DNA of 64,000 bases from Amborella trichopoda (Eukaryota > Streptophyta > Magnoliopsida > Amborellales > Amborellaceae), in assembly GCF_000471905.2 (NCBI RefSeq), contig NW_006497560.1, positions 2,114,972 through 2,178,971 on the forward strand, in the 5' to 3' direction. The position numbers and the translations under genes were made by a program. This document shows, piece after piece, positions 32,001 to 42,055 of the stretch (position 1 is its first letter; the number at the start of each line of letters is the position of its first letter). Under the pieces are notes generated by a model. That model had not been told where the DNA came from. It saw nothing but the letters and a program-made list of their open reading frames with translations, and did no database searches.

Positions 32001-32480
32001 AGCTTACGAAGGCGGGCATGGTAGTCACCCTGATGGAAGAAGATAGCATTGGGGCCGATCATCAGCTCCTTGCTTTTAGGGTATGTGGGTTTGAACAGGT
32101 GGGCCTGGTTCATCAAAACAAACCTCGCCGCTTCCGGGCTAGCCAGCATTATACAAGGGCACCCCAACAAGTGGGTCTTGAATATCTCCCCATATCTGAA
32201 AACCATTCACCAATTAGTTACCACCTAATTCTTAACAAGTTATAAAATGCAATTCAAAAGAAACAGAGAGACACCTTTTCTGTTTGGCTGCAAAGAAAAT
32301 GTTAGGGTCGTGAGAGTATAGTTGCAGTGTCTCTCCGAGAAATGGCCAACCCATTGTGCCAGGAGGGAGCTTGGTTGTGGATTTGAATGTTCTTCCTCTG
32401 TTTTTCACTAAGAACCCAAACAAGAGCGCTGATAAAGCAGCAGCGAAGCAATACAAACTCCACCCCATCACAAATGACAT
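29005..32480 (-). CDS. CYP707A: Abscisic acid 8'-hydroxylase, cytochrome P450 CYP707A
   Basis: This P450 hydroxylates abscisic acid at C-8', the committed step to phaseic acid, at the ER membrane. Nine exons with GT-AG introns fit one frame: 32480-32275, 32195-31877, 31752-31603, 31487-31239, 31108-31016, 30917-30839, 30452-30346, 30248-30130, 29128-29005; total 1446 nt, 481 residues, normal for the family. An N-terminal hydrophobic anchor (about residues 6-24) precedes PPGTMGWPFLGETLQLYS. Family motifs: YGEIFKTHLLGCPCIMLAS, I-helix AAQDTT (281-286), ExxR ETLR (343-346), FDPSRF (395-400), heme loop PFGTGAHACPG with ligand Cys419. The first ATG is chosen because it opens the anchor. Unusual: an extra Ala (about 333) in TRNAMPLTS, CPFPIP where GPFPVP is usual, and Gly before WEVVG where Arg is usual. 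Intron 8 (1001 bp) holds a MITE. No stop or frameshift, so it is probably functional. Confidence 0.94.
29653..29692. repeat. 20-bp perfect tandem duplication in CYP707A intron 8
   Basis: TTATATTTTGGCTTTAGGGG occurs twice in a row, just downstream (in gene sense) of the intron MITE. Confidence 0.9.
29745..30063. mobile_element. MITE in the last intron of CYP707A
   Basis: The inverted arms pair AAAATGAACTTTGTAGATAT (left) with ATGAGCTTGGTAGACATTCT (right, inverted); the ends are GGGAAAATTAT and ATAATTTTGGG. The centre is GA-rich. The family is that of the element at 18787-23760. A 9-bp TSD is not convincing. It lies wholly inside intron 8, so it need not harm splicing. Confidence 0.72.
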
Positions 32481-32524
32481 CTCTTTTCTGCAGGGGAGCT
32501 GAAAGATATGGAGAGAAGCAGGGG

Positions 32525-32534
32525 TTTATATAGA
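32525..32534 (-). promoter_or_regulatory. Probable TATA box of CYP707A
   Basis: On the minus strand TCTATATAAA lies about 45-55 bases upstream of the chosen ATG, giving a short predicted leader. It is the best TATA match directly upstream of the gene. Confidence 0.6.
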
Positions 32535-33409
32535 CAGCTAAAAGCTAGGCTAAATTAATGAGGATAAGAACGGGAACCCTAATTTTAGAAGAGGAAAACC
32601 TAATTTTGAATTGAGAGATGAACGTTACAGGTTAAAAGCGAACAAGTGCACTGAACCCACAGTCTATGAACCCTTTCTTTCTCTCTCTCTCTAAATTTAG
32701 AACCCTCTCTTTTTCTCTTTCTAAATTTAGCAAAGCTTAGTCGATAATTTATACACCCCGACTCAAGGGTTCTCACATGTGTGAAGGACTCCTGCCACGT
32801 TAAAGGCGCAGGCACCACTGCACCCGAATCCACGGCCCGATCATGTACACTAAAATCTGCGGTGGGATGACCTCCACCGTTGACATGAAAGCTGGTGTTG
32901 CGTAGGCCGTCCGATTCTCTTCGATCTTCTTATTTTGTTTTCTGAGCACTTTGATACGCTGTAGTAGGGGGTGGGACCCCAACCGGGGCAATGGCGTCCT
33001 GCAAACGCCCCACGGCAGCACAAGTGAGCCCACGTCAGAAGAAGTGGGCCCCGGTATGATGCCGTAGGGAGGGATGGTGGGGAGACGTGGAACTTTCGCG
33101 AATGGGCCCCGCTAATATAGTGACATAAGGTGGTAGGCGGGCCCACCCAGCTGGCGAGACGCATGTCGCTACAGGGGTGGCTGCGTCCTGAGAATTCTGA
33201 TGCGAGAAGCAACGGAGGATGCAGTTGCCGTCCAAGCCCCCAAGACGGGATGTCGGCGTTGTACGGCAGACCGGACCCCTCCCATTTCTCGACCACATTT
33301 GGTAAGTACTGGAATTACCCTTTCTTAGTAGCCGGGGGTCAAAATATCCTCTTTTCAAGGGTTATAAAATAAAGGGATTTTCTATGTGACCCATCTATAT
33401 ATATGTATA
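32535..33409. other. Upstream region of CYP707A
   Basis: A GC-richer patch (about 32760-33310) stands out from the AT-rich surroundings and contains several ACGT cores (TGCCACGTTA near 32793, CCCACGTCAG near 33010, AGACGTGG near 33083) that could be bZIP-type sites. ORFs on both strands here overlap and have no known domain. Confidence 0.4.
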
Positions 33410-33705
33410 TTATATGTGACCCCAAGTCTAAACAATTAGCTCAGAGTACATAGTTGAGATAACTTCAGTGACAATGTCTCAAGCTAACTCTTAACCGTCA
33501 GATTTTGATCAGGCGGTTCATATTTTTTAGTTTTTAGTTTTATTCTAAAAATAATTTTGAAGCAAAATTAGAGGCATGCATAGATTTTACATGGGCACAT
33601 GATAAAAAATAATAAAATTCTATTTCTGATGATAAAAAATTACCAGAATACATTGTGGTATGAACAATAGTAGCCGCTCGATCTAAGAAGTGGGGTCACA
33701 TAAGT
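33410..33705. mobile_element. Possible MITE with TATGTGACCCC ends
   Basis: ATATGTGACCCCAAGT at 33411-33426 is mirrored by TTATGTGACCCCACTT on the other strand near 33686-33701. The paired ends are short (about 15 bp) and no TSD is evident. Confidence 0.35.
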
Positions 33706-34060
33706 GTTGTTGTGAGAAGCTGAGAGCAGTAGGAACTGAACTTGAGAAGTAATACCGCAAGCATCAACCGCTAAACTCTCATGCTTAGGCCCAATTCATA
33801 AAGGATATAGGGAGTTGTTGCAACAAAGAAAATTAGTGAAAACTTTCCCATAATTAATAATAAAATCATTCACGGCACGCTTAATTATGGAAGCAACCCT
33901 TTGCATTCTAACAGCTTCCTACTTGGACATTGTTTTTAGGGATTGTCTACAAAGAGACCATCATGTGCAAAAGATATATGGTCTATTTGTAGATAATCCC
34001 TTATTTTTAGACCTCCATGCTGTCATGCTACCCTCTTGCGCCGTCCATGAGGGAGCAACA
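33706..34060. other. Intergenic DNA, nothing recognised
   Basis: A 67-codon ORF (33887-34090) runs into the following LTR and has no known domain. The last five bases, CAACA, are the target duplication of the next element. Confidence 0.4.
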
Positions 34061-34130
34061 TGTGAAAAGAAATTATATACTGTACATTAGGTTAACATGG
34101 AATGTGTATATTCTAATCAATATATATGGG

Positions 34131-37100
34131 TGGATACTCCAAAAATGCATTGCCAAATTTAATGAACTAAAAACAAGGTTTTAAATAAATACAAGACTCC
34201 AAGGGAACAACCAGAGAATAACACATTTGGAGCCAAATTCGCCTATGTATTTCCATATTACAGAAACACAGGGTCGTTATATATCACATATTGGAAAAGG
34301 ACAAGTTCCAGAGGTTTAGTCCTCTATTACAATTTACATCAACCTGACATAGGCCAAATACCCTTAATTCGGGCCTTGAAAATTGTAAGAAAGAAAATAT
34401 GCAGCCATACATAAATATAAACAATACCATGGGCATATGGGCACATATACCTGATCTTCAATGCAAGGGTACTATGATATGATCTATTCTTCTTCGAGAT
34501 TGGGCTTCAAGTGGCTTGGAAAACTATAATATCGCTCTATCTATATCAGATATGGATATGGAAACAGTCATAGAAGGGACTGATTCTAGCGATACAATCA
34601 CTCTCTATCTCTTTCTCATACTATCACGCTGATTCAATTCTCTCAATCCAAAGGAATCAAATCCCCTTTTCATCAAGGAAGGAGATTTATATAGATTTTT
34701 CAATTGATAACCACGAAATATTTAATCCTTATCCATCTACTGATCTGTATCCTCATAATTACAAAGTGATAAGCACAAAAAATATGATCCTCGTATATCC
34801 TTTGATCGTACGTCTTCATCTTCTTAATCAAATCTGCAAAGTGATAATTATGTATTTAAAATTCTCATACAGGTGTCTGGTTGGGGCCTGGTTTTCGTTT
34901 CAGTCCTCCCGCGGACGGGGTGTGCCTGCGCAGGGGAGAAAACCCTCTCTCAAACAACTGCGGGGATCCGTGCATGTTGGGCATCTGTAGGTGCGCGTGC
35001 GCGTGCGCGGGCTCTCCTGAGCGTGAATAGGAACTAACAATGACAGAGATTTTTATGTCGGGGGTACGCTTGGATGCATACCTTGCTGTTTGGGGTTCGC
35101 AGGACACACCCAAGCAATTCGTCATCTTAGAACAATTACAAAGCCCTCCTGCTGTCTGCCAGCACGGTTTGGACGAGGACTCTCTTCAGGCTTTCAAAGG
35201 ATCTCTTCTCTCTCTCTCTCTCTTGGTTGCAGCTCCGATGGGGCTCTATTATCCCTCCCTGTGATGATTCCCATAGAGAGGCTGACTGGCTTGCAGAGAG
35301 AGTACGAGAGAACCCAAGGGTTAAGACTCGTGGGTTCACTAGCGACCGAGCATCTGTTGCGAACACGGGTTGCTGCGCGGAGCAAACGATGTGTGGGGGA
35401 AAAGAGAGAGAGGGCTCGGGATGTAACCCGGCTTGGGAGAAAAAGTGAATGGGTCTACGCACTCAGAGATATTTTCTCTCTCTCTAGGAAGGAACGGGGA
35501 CACGCACTTAGGGGTATTTTCTCTCTCTGAAAGTTTTCTCTCTCCTCTCGACAGGATTAAGGGTTCAGAAGCAAAAGATGAGTGAAAACAAGCATTATGC
35601 CTCTGTTTTAGTGATGAATAATCTGCCCTTTTACAAATGACTTAAGCTTGTTTATATAGAGAACACACCGAACAGGGGTGAATGCTAGAAAACTAAGCTT
35701 AATTACAATTAAAAAAATCTAAATAAATTCTTGAAATTAGGTATAATGACCAAAACACCCCTAAAACCTTTTATACTAATGACAAAACCATCCTTGCCTG
35801 AGGGTCTTTCTACCATTGCTAGGTCTTAAAAGCTTTTCTGAAGACTTGTAGCGATGGTCCAGTTGATTTGTTGTCGTATCCTCAGTGTTTGATCTATTCT
35901 TAGCATTTTGACGCCCTTTAATCATGCTGAGGAAGCCTTTTCCTATGGGGTGGAAGTCCAGTTAGATTTGTTAACTTTGATTGCTAATTCCATTCAACCT
36001 GTGATGATCTGAGTCTTTATCTTGTTTGTAGATAATATAGGAGACCGTCACAGTCGTTTTGCATCAAGTTTGGTCTATTTTGGTCTTCATTTGCGATATT
36101 TCCTAATTTGGGAGGTCATCGGAAAAAGGGATTCTAGCGACCGAGATGACTTGCTTTTCCTGTAATCTTGGGATTTGTACTTATCGGACCTTGGATCAGG
36201 TACAACAGCTATACTAGTTTGCAGCTCTTCACGAGGTGGTTGCATTGAACCAGTTTTCGCAATGATCTGACGCGCAGATCTCGAGCTGTGCTACACCAGG
36301 TTCACGATGTCTTCTTCTTAAAACCCTGATTTTTTTGATTTTGTTGGCACCTTTTTTCTAGAAAAATTATGACTCTGGGTCACGCCACGATGCATGCCCT
36401 AAGTCAGAATAACAGGGCTCTCGCGATCTAGAACAAGTCCAAATTTGAGCTTTTTCTATTTCTAGAAAAAGGTGTTATGGGTCATTGAAGTCCATCTCGA
36501 GATGTGATGTTGCAGTCTCCATGCTTGGGGACTGGTTTAGTGAAGCCGCACCGCGATAGTGTAAAATCTACCCGTTTTGATGCAATATAGGTGTAGACCC
36601 CTTTTGGGTGGTCCGATTGAGCCCTAATTTGGTCATTAGGGATTTTTGGACATTCCGAATGCAATGATGGTGGTCTAATACTCTTCTGAAGCCATTAACA
36701 TAGGGCTATAGTTGTAAGGTCTTCCCTTAGCACGATAGCACTCCTCCCAGATTGTCTGATTTGAGGCTTATTTCGTGGTACAGTTTTGGTCTGTCAGTGT
36801 CTTGAGTATTAGCAGGACAAAGTTATTATGGACTCTCTCCTTATTCGTGTGGGAGATGTAAGTATGTCATTTTTGATGTATAACAATGTCTACTGATGAT
36901 AATCACACATCTCAGTCAATGCTCATATTTAATTTGAATTCATAGACCCCAGATTCGACGGAGTCATCACGTGAGCAAAATCAACAATTTTGTTATCTCT
37001 TATCAAGCATAAGTTAAGCTTATGCAACATAGTTTCGACATGTCTTCATATTTCTTTACCCACTTTCATATGGTAGATGCATTTAACATGAAATTTAGAG

Positions 37101-38314
37101 AGATGAAGGAGGACTCAGAGATGAACACAACGGTCCAAGTATCACTTTAAATGGATCACAGATGAGAGAGATCATGTCCATCAAAGTTAACATATTTTTA
37201 CTAGAAATTGTATCAGCAGAAGCAGTATGATACCAGTAGATTGTGGGTGCAACTTCTTATTAATGACAAATATTTTGAATGTGAAATTTGATGAAATGAG
37301 GGAGGACTCATAGAAGAACATAATGGTTCAAGTATCACCTCAAAGTAGACATGGGTTAAACCAAATCCAAATATTATCCAAGTTATATCATTCCTAGACT
37401 TTAAGGCATATCAAGCCTCAACATGTATTTGTTTAAGGGTTTACCTCAATATATAAATATATGGTGATGTTTCCCTTATGCTCCGTCTATTAAAAATCCG
37501 TATTCTTAATTAATGACGGATTAAAAGTCATATCACATCTCACCCAAAACTCCCCCAATATCTAGTGGAGAGGCATCCATGTGCTATGAAAGTATATGTA
37601 TCTTAGAGTTTCATCTCAAATTTAAACATCTTCATGATCTCTTATCATAAACCGTAAGTTACGATGCACATATATAACTGATAATGGATTCAAGAAAATA
37701 TGAATGTTAAATCACATCAGGTACCTCCACATATCACATGGATAGGCATATCGAGCCTTAAGAGTATATGTATCGTAGAACTTGTCTCACAATGAGGTGG
37801 CTTTCATATCTTCTATCATCAACCATAAGTTAAACTTGAACATGCTTAACTGATAAGATATCATATCTATTATCGGTCATGCTTTAGAACATATAGAGGC
37901 ATATTGGGGCCTTCATATCACGAATCTTGAGCATATCATATCTTTCATACCATGTCTTCATATCATGGGGCATATCTGAGTAGGTGTTATCATGAATCGT
38001 ACTCGCATCTTATCGACCGTTAGTTAAGACAATTATTCTGCATGCGTGATAGACTTTGCGCTATATTTGACATCTTCAATCTATCAAACATTCATTAGAA
38101 TGCACTTAGTCTTATATGAGGACTAAGAAACATGTTTATCATCCAAGGTATATCTTCAAAGGCTAAGCTTGTCGAACTTATATATCTTCTTTCCAGCATT
38201 CGTTAAGATCATTTATTCAATGTTCGTTATAAAACTCAGGCTTTTACTAATATCTCTATCAAGTGTCTGTTAGAATACACTTAGCCTCATATGTGACTAA
38301 AACCACACTCAACA
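34131..38314 (-). mobile_element. 4.2-kb insertion inside the first TRIM LTR (probable solo LTR with nested repeat)
   Basis: The TRIM LTR breaks off after ATGGG (34126-34130) and resumes at ATGGA (38315-38319), a near-perfect 5-bp duplication. On the minus strand the insert begins TGTTGAGTGTGGTTTTAGTC and ends GGAGTATCCA, the TG...CA form of an LTR. A minus-strand TATA-like CTATATAAATC lies near 34688-34698. If the repeat at 34874-36885 is removed, about 2.2 kb remain, a plausible solo LTR. A segment GAATRCACTTAG..TCATATG occurs twice near 38095 and 38272. Confidence 0.65.
34874..36885 (-). repeat. LTR-like dispersed repeat, copy 1
   Basis: Homologous to 46565-49460, e.g. CTTAGAACAATTACAAAGCC here and the matching string near 46768, and the block from about 35640 to 35760. 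The minus strand has TCTATATAAACAAGC (about 35649-35663), a good LTR TATA box followed by a leader-like region. The ends read TGTTAT...CCAGACA on the minus strand. No matching 5-bp flanks were found, so the boundaries are tentative. Confidence 0.55.
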
Positions 38315-38485
38315 ATGGAAAGAGTAAGTACAATATCTTATATTTTATGTTAAGTCTTGGTATAGTATAGATGTTTGTGATTTATTTCTATTTTTATTAT
38401 TTGTATTTGTCTATATAAGACAAACTTATATATCCATGTTAATCAATGGACATTGTCTCTTTAGAGAAACCTGAGACTCTTCACA

Positions 38486-38498
38486 TGGTATCCGAGCC
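38486..38498 (+). other. Primer binding site of the TRIM array
   Basis: TGGTATCCGAGCC directly follows the first LTR and is close to TGGTATCAGAGCC, the initiator tRNA-Met type. A weaker equivalent, TTGTATTAGAGC, follows LTR 3 near 39644. Confidence 0.8.
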
Positions 38499-40386
38499 AA
38501 ATTTATTTCATTATGTCCATTCCTGTAAGATCGAGTCTATTACTCTATTACTCGATAATGTTCTTTTCTGTATGATTGAGTTTGTTGTTTTGTTACACAG
38601 TCATGTTTATCTATCTGCGAGCTGTTGAATCGATCACGAATATACACCGAGTTCTATTGGCTCTTCCAAGTGCCATTCTACTTTCTCACCTGACTGGACT
38701 ATTTTTATGTTTCTTGAGAAGATATGAAGTTTTTGTCTGTTGCCCAAGCCTACTTTCTCAAAGCCTTCTGTTTCTTATGCTTATTGGTCTTTCGATGCAC
38801 GAGCCTGCTTTGTTATGTTATTCATTTGTGCTTGTTGATCAAGCAATCTGAGCATGGCAACCACTATTTCTATTAGTCACGTTATGCACCTGAAAATTCA
38901 ACTGCTTGTTTCTGTAACTTAGTGTTTAAACTCCAACTACTCTCTCTCATAGCATCTTGAGTTGAAAGAGAGTGTGAAATGAAAGTATGTATCGTGTATT
39001 AAGTTATTATGGAAGGTGTATATTCTGATCAGTATATATGGGAAGGGTAGGTACAATATCTTGTATATGGCTAGTCTAGGTATAGTTTACGTATAGTTTA
39101 GGTGTATATTGTGATTAGTATATTTTAGGTACACTATCTTGTATTATTTTTTTCTTTCTCTCTAGAAAATTTAAAGATTTTGTCTGTTGCTCAAGCCTGT
39201 CTGTTGTTCAAGTTTACTCCATTCAAACCTTCTGTTTCTGATGCTTATTGATATATTGTTGCTTTTTCCTGCCTTGTTCTATTGTTCCTTAGTGCTTATT
39301 AATCAAGCAATCTGAGCATGGCAACCATTGCTTCTACTAGCCACGTTATGCACCCGAAGATTCAACTACTTGTTTCCACAACTTAGAGTTCAAACTCTAG
39401 CTTCTCTCTCTCATAGCATCTTGAGTTTGAGGGAGAGTGTGAAAAGAATTTATGTATCGTTTATTAGATTAATATGAAAGGTGTATATTGTGATCGGTAT
39501 ATATGGGAAGGGTAGGTACGATATCTTATATTTATGGTTAGTCTAAGTGTAATTTAGGTATCTATATATGCAAGATCTTGTATTAGTATTAATGCATATT
39601 GATTAATGGATACTAAGTCTCTTCAGAGAAACCTGAGACTCTCCACATTGTATTAGAGCTATATTCATCTTTGCTATATCCATTCCCATAAGATCGAGTA
39701 TGTTACTCTGTTACTCGATCATGTTCTTTTCCATATGATCGAGTATGTTGTTCTGTTACTTGATCATGTCTATTATAGTTTGCGAATGACTGAATCGGTC
39801 TTGGAACCACACCAAGTTCTGTTGGTTCTTTTAAGTGTCATTCTGTTTTCTTGGATGTCTAGACTAATTTTCTATCTCTAGAGAAGATCTAAAGTTCTTT
39901 TTTTTTTTTTTACTGTTACTCAAGCCTACTCTATTCGAGCTTTTTATTTCTAAGGCTTGTTGATTTGCTAATTTTAGAGTCTGCCCTCTTCTGTTGTTCC
40001 TTTGTGCTTGTTGATTAAGAAATCTGAGCATGCCACTGATTCTACGAGTTACACTATGCTCTTGAAGATCCAATTGCTTATTTCTGCAACTTAGTTTTCT
40101 AACTCTAGCTGCTCTTTGTCATAGCATTTTGAGTTTGAAGGGGAGTGTAGAAGGAAAGTGTATATTGTATATCAAGTAAATATGGAAGTTGTATATTGTA
40201 ATCAATATATATGGGAAGGGTAGGTGCAATGTCCTGTATTTTATGATAAGTATGGGTATAGTTTAGGTGTCTGTGATTTATTTATACTTTTGTTATCTGT
40301 ATTTGTTTATATAAGATAAGCATGTATATTCACTTTAATTAATGGACACTGAGTCTCTTCAGAGAAACCTGAGACTTCACACAACA

Positions 40387-41685
40387 CACATGAGAGTGGT
40401 GTTAGGGGAACTTGGATCTTCCACTGCTCAAAGAGTTACACCAAAATAAATAGGCCTGTAGAGATGTGGCAACATATGCTCTTATCGAGGTATTTTCGCA
40501 ATGGTTAAAATTTATCTAAATTAATGGTGGTATTTTATTGTCTCATTCGGCTTTTAATAAGATTGGTCCATAAGTATCTAAATATCTTATGCCTCTTCGT
40601 CATGGCATTTGCCATCTCATTTGTTTTGTATATTGTTGTGGGCCTAACAAAAGGCCTTGAAGATATGAATAATCGTCTCTATTCCATATTCAATGGTGCA
40701 AAACTCTTCATACATGGTGAAAAATACAATCCGAATAGTCCATATTTAAAATGCTCGCTACTATTTGTTTCTCTAACTCTATGTAGTCCATGGATAATAC
40801 GCTCACTATTTGACTTTTGCATCAAAGAATGGATGGGTTGATTATGTAATTAATTTCTAGGCCGTTATGCTGATAACGAAAATTTGAGGCTAAGAATCGC
40901 AGGTTGGAAGAGACGTGAGCGGAACACGAAGCGCCTTGCAAATGGAGGAAGGTGTTTCACTAAATAAGGGAAGAAAATGGACCAATTATTTGCACAAGCA
41001 CTTTAGAAATATTGAAAAAAATGAAAAATAACGATCTAAATAACTTATTATTTTGTACATTTAAAGATTTTTTAATATTACGTGGAGTATATCAATATTA
41101 GGTAATATATTATATTCCAGATAAAATTAATTATCATCCATATAAACACACATATAAAACATTTGTTACCCCTATTCTCCATGGTATTATTTGAATAAAT
41201 GGCTAGGATGACTTCAAATATAATGCACAAGTTGGTTTACGAGCATTTGATCTTGATCTGACATCTCAGAATATTTCATTTTATTTATATTTTATAAATT
41301 ATTATGCAATGAAAATAAGTGTGTGTAAACCTCTCAAAAGGTGAACTTTCTAAAGAGAAAATGAAAAAAATTCCACCAGAACTTCCATGAGTTTTTTTTA
41401 TTTTTATAATTTTCTTAATAAAATTTATTGCATTGCTTAATTTTTCCTTGGTGGGCCGTAATAAGGTGAGGGAATGTACAAAATTTCATGCAAAACTAAC
41501 TTGTAGAAAAAATAAAATAAAATATAGAGTGTTTAGGCATAACATCGTGCCTCAAGCTAACAATGTAATTATCATTCTCTCTACTAATGAAATTATAATA
41601 AATAATCAGCATCACCATTAGAGCCTTTTTCCAACTATTGTGTTACTACACGAATCCTAGTCCAACATTCTGCAAAGGCCATACC
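40387..41685. other. Intergenic DNA with an unassigned 105-codon ORF
   Basis: The ORF at 40524-40841 has hydrophobic stretches but matches no family I recognise, and codon use does not stand out. Nothing else is supported. Confidence 0.35.
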
Positions 41686-41689
41686 CTCA

Positions 41690-42050
41690 ATGATGCCATA
41701 CGTCCCCATATCTTTTCTCACTGCCAACTACCATGTCCTTTTGAGCGTAACCATTACTCTTTTTGTGCCTTTCAATAGAACCAATTGACTCCTCGTAACA
41801 GGTGCTATACTGGGTCTGCATTGCACATGGTTAGCCCATCTAAGTCTATTTGCTCTCACCTTGTTGCTTATTGGAGCTACACTTAACTTCTTCTTAATAT
41901 ATTCATTTTGAATTCTATCCCTTCTTGCCTTACCACCCATCCATCTCAACATCATCATGGCAACTACATTCATCATGTGGGTATGTTGTTTCTAGGCCAT
42001 CCAACATTCTGCCCCATAAAGAAAGTGTTATGTATGTGTGAAGCCAAATC
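41690..42050 (-). pseudogene. C-terminal fragment of an RTE-type LINE reverse transcriptase
   Basis: The minus-strand frame gives LYGAECWMA near 42025-41999, then after a stop MMLRWMGGKARRDRIQNEYI, KKKLSVAPISNKVRANRLRW and NHVQCRPSIAPVTRS. This MRMLRWM...R.DRIRNE.I...V.VAPI..K.RE.RLRW..HVQRRP arrangement is the conserved C-terminal end of plant RTE-clade LINEs. The RT core and endonuclease are missing. The fragment ends where the gypsy LTR begins at 42056, so that insertion probably cut it. Confidence 0.85.
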
Positions 42051-42055
42051 ACATA

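Larger units (their letters stand above)
34061..40381 (+). mobile_element. Multi-LTR miniature retrotransposon array (TRIM-like)
   Basis: Four related LTR copies alternate with three ~450-500-bp non-coding interiors. LTR 1 is 34061-34130 plus 38320-38485 (split); LTR 2 starts about 38970 and is truncated near 39145; LTR 3 is about 39433-39642; LTR 4 is 40146-40381. LTRs start TGTGAAA or TGTAGAA and end CCTGAGACT..CACA. LTR 1 is followed by a primer site and LTRs 2-4 are preceded by purine tracts such as GAGGGAGAG. The whole array is flanked by an exact 5-bp duplication CAACA (34056-34060 and 40382-40386). It has no protein-coding capacity. Confidence 0.85.

Noticed and set aside
32850-33372. 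Overlapping ORFs of 80-148 codons upstream of CYP707A
   Set aside because: They overlap on both strands in a GC-richer patch and lack domains; probably promoter-region DNA.
40524-40841. 105-codon ORF with hydrophobic stretches
   Set aside because: No recognisable domain or supporting signals; AT-rich DNA often gives hydrophobic frames.
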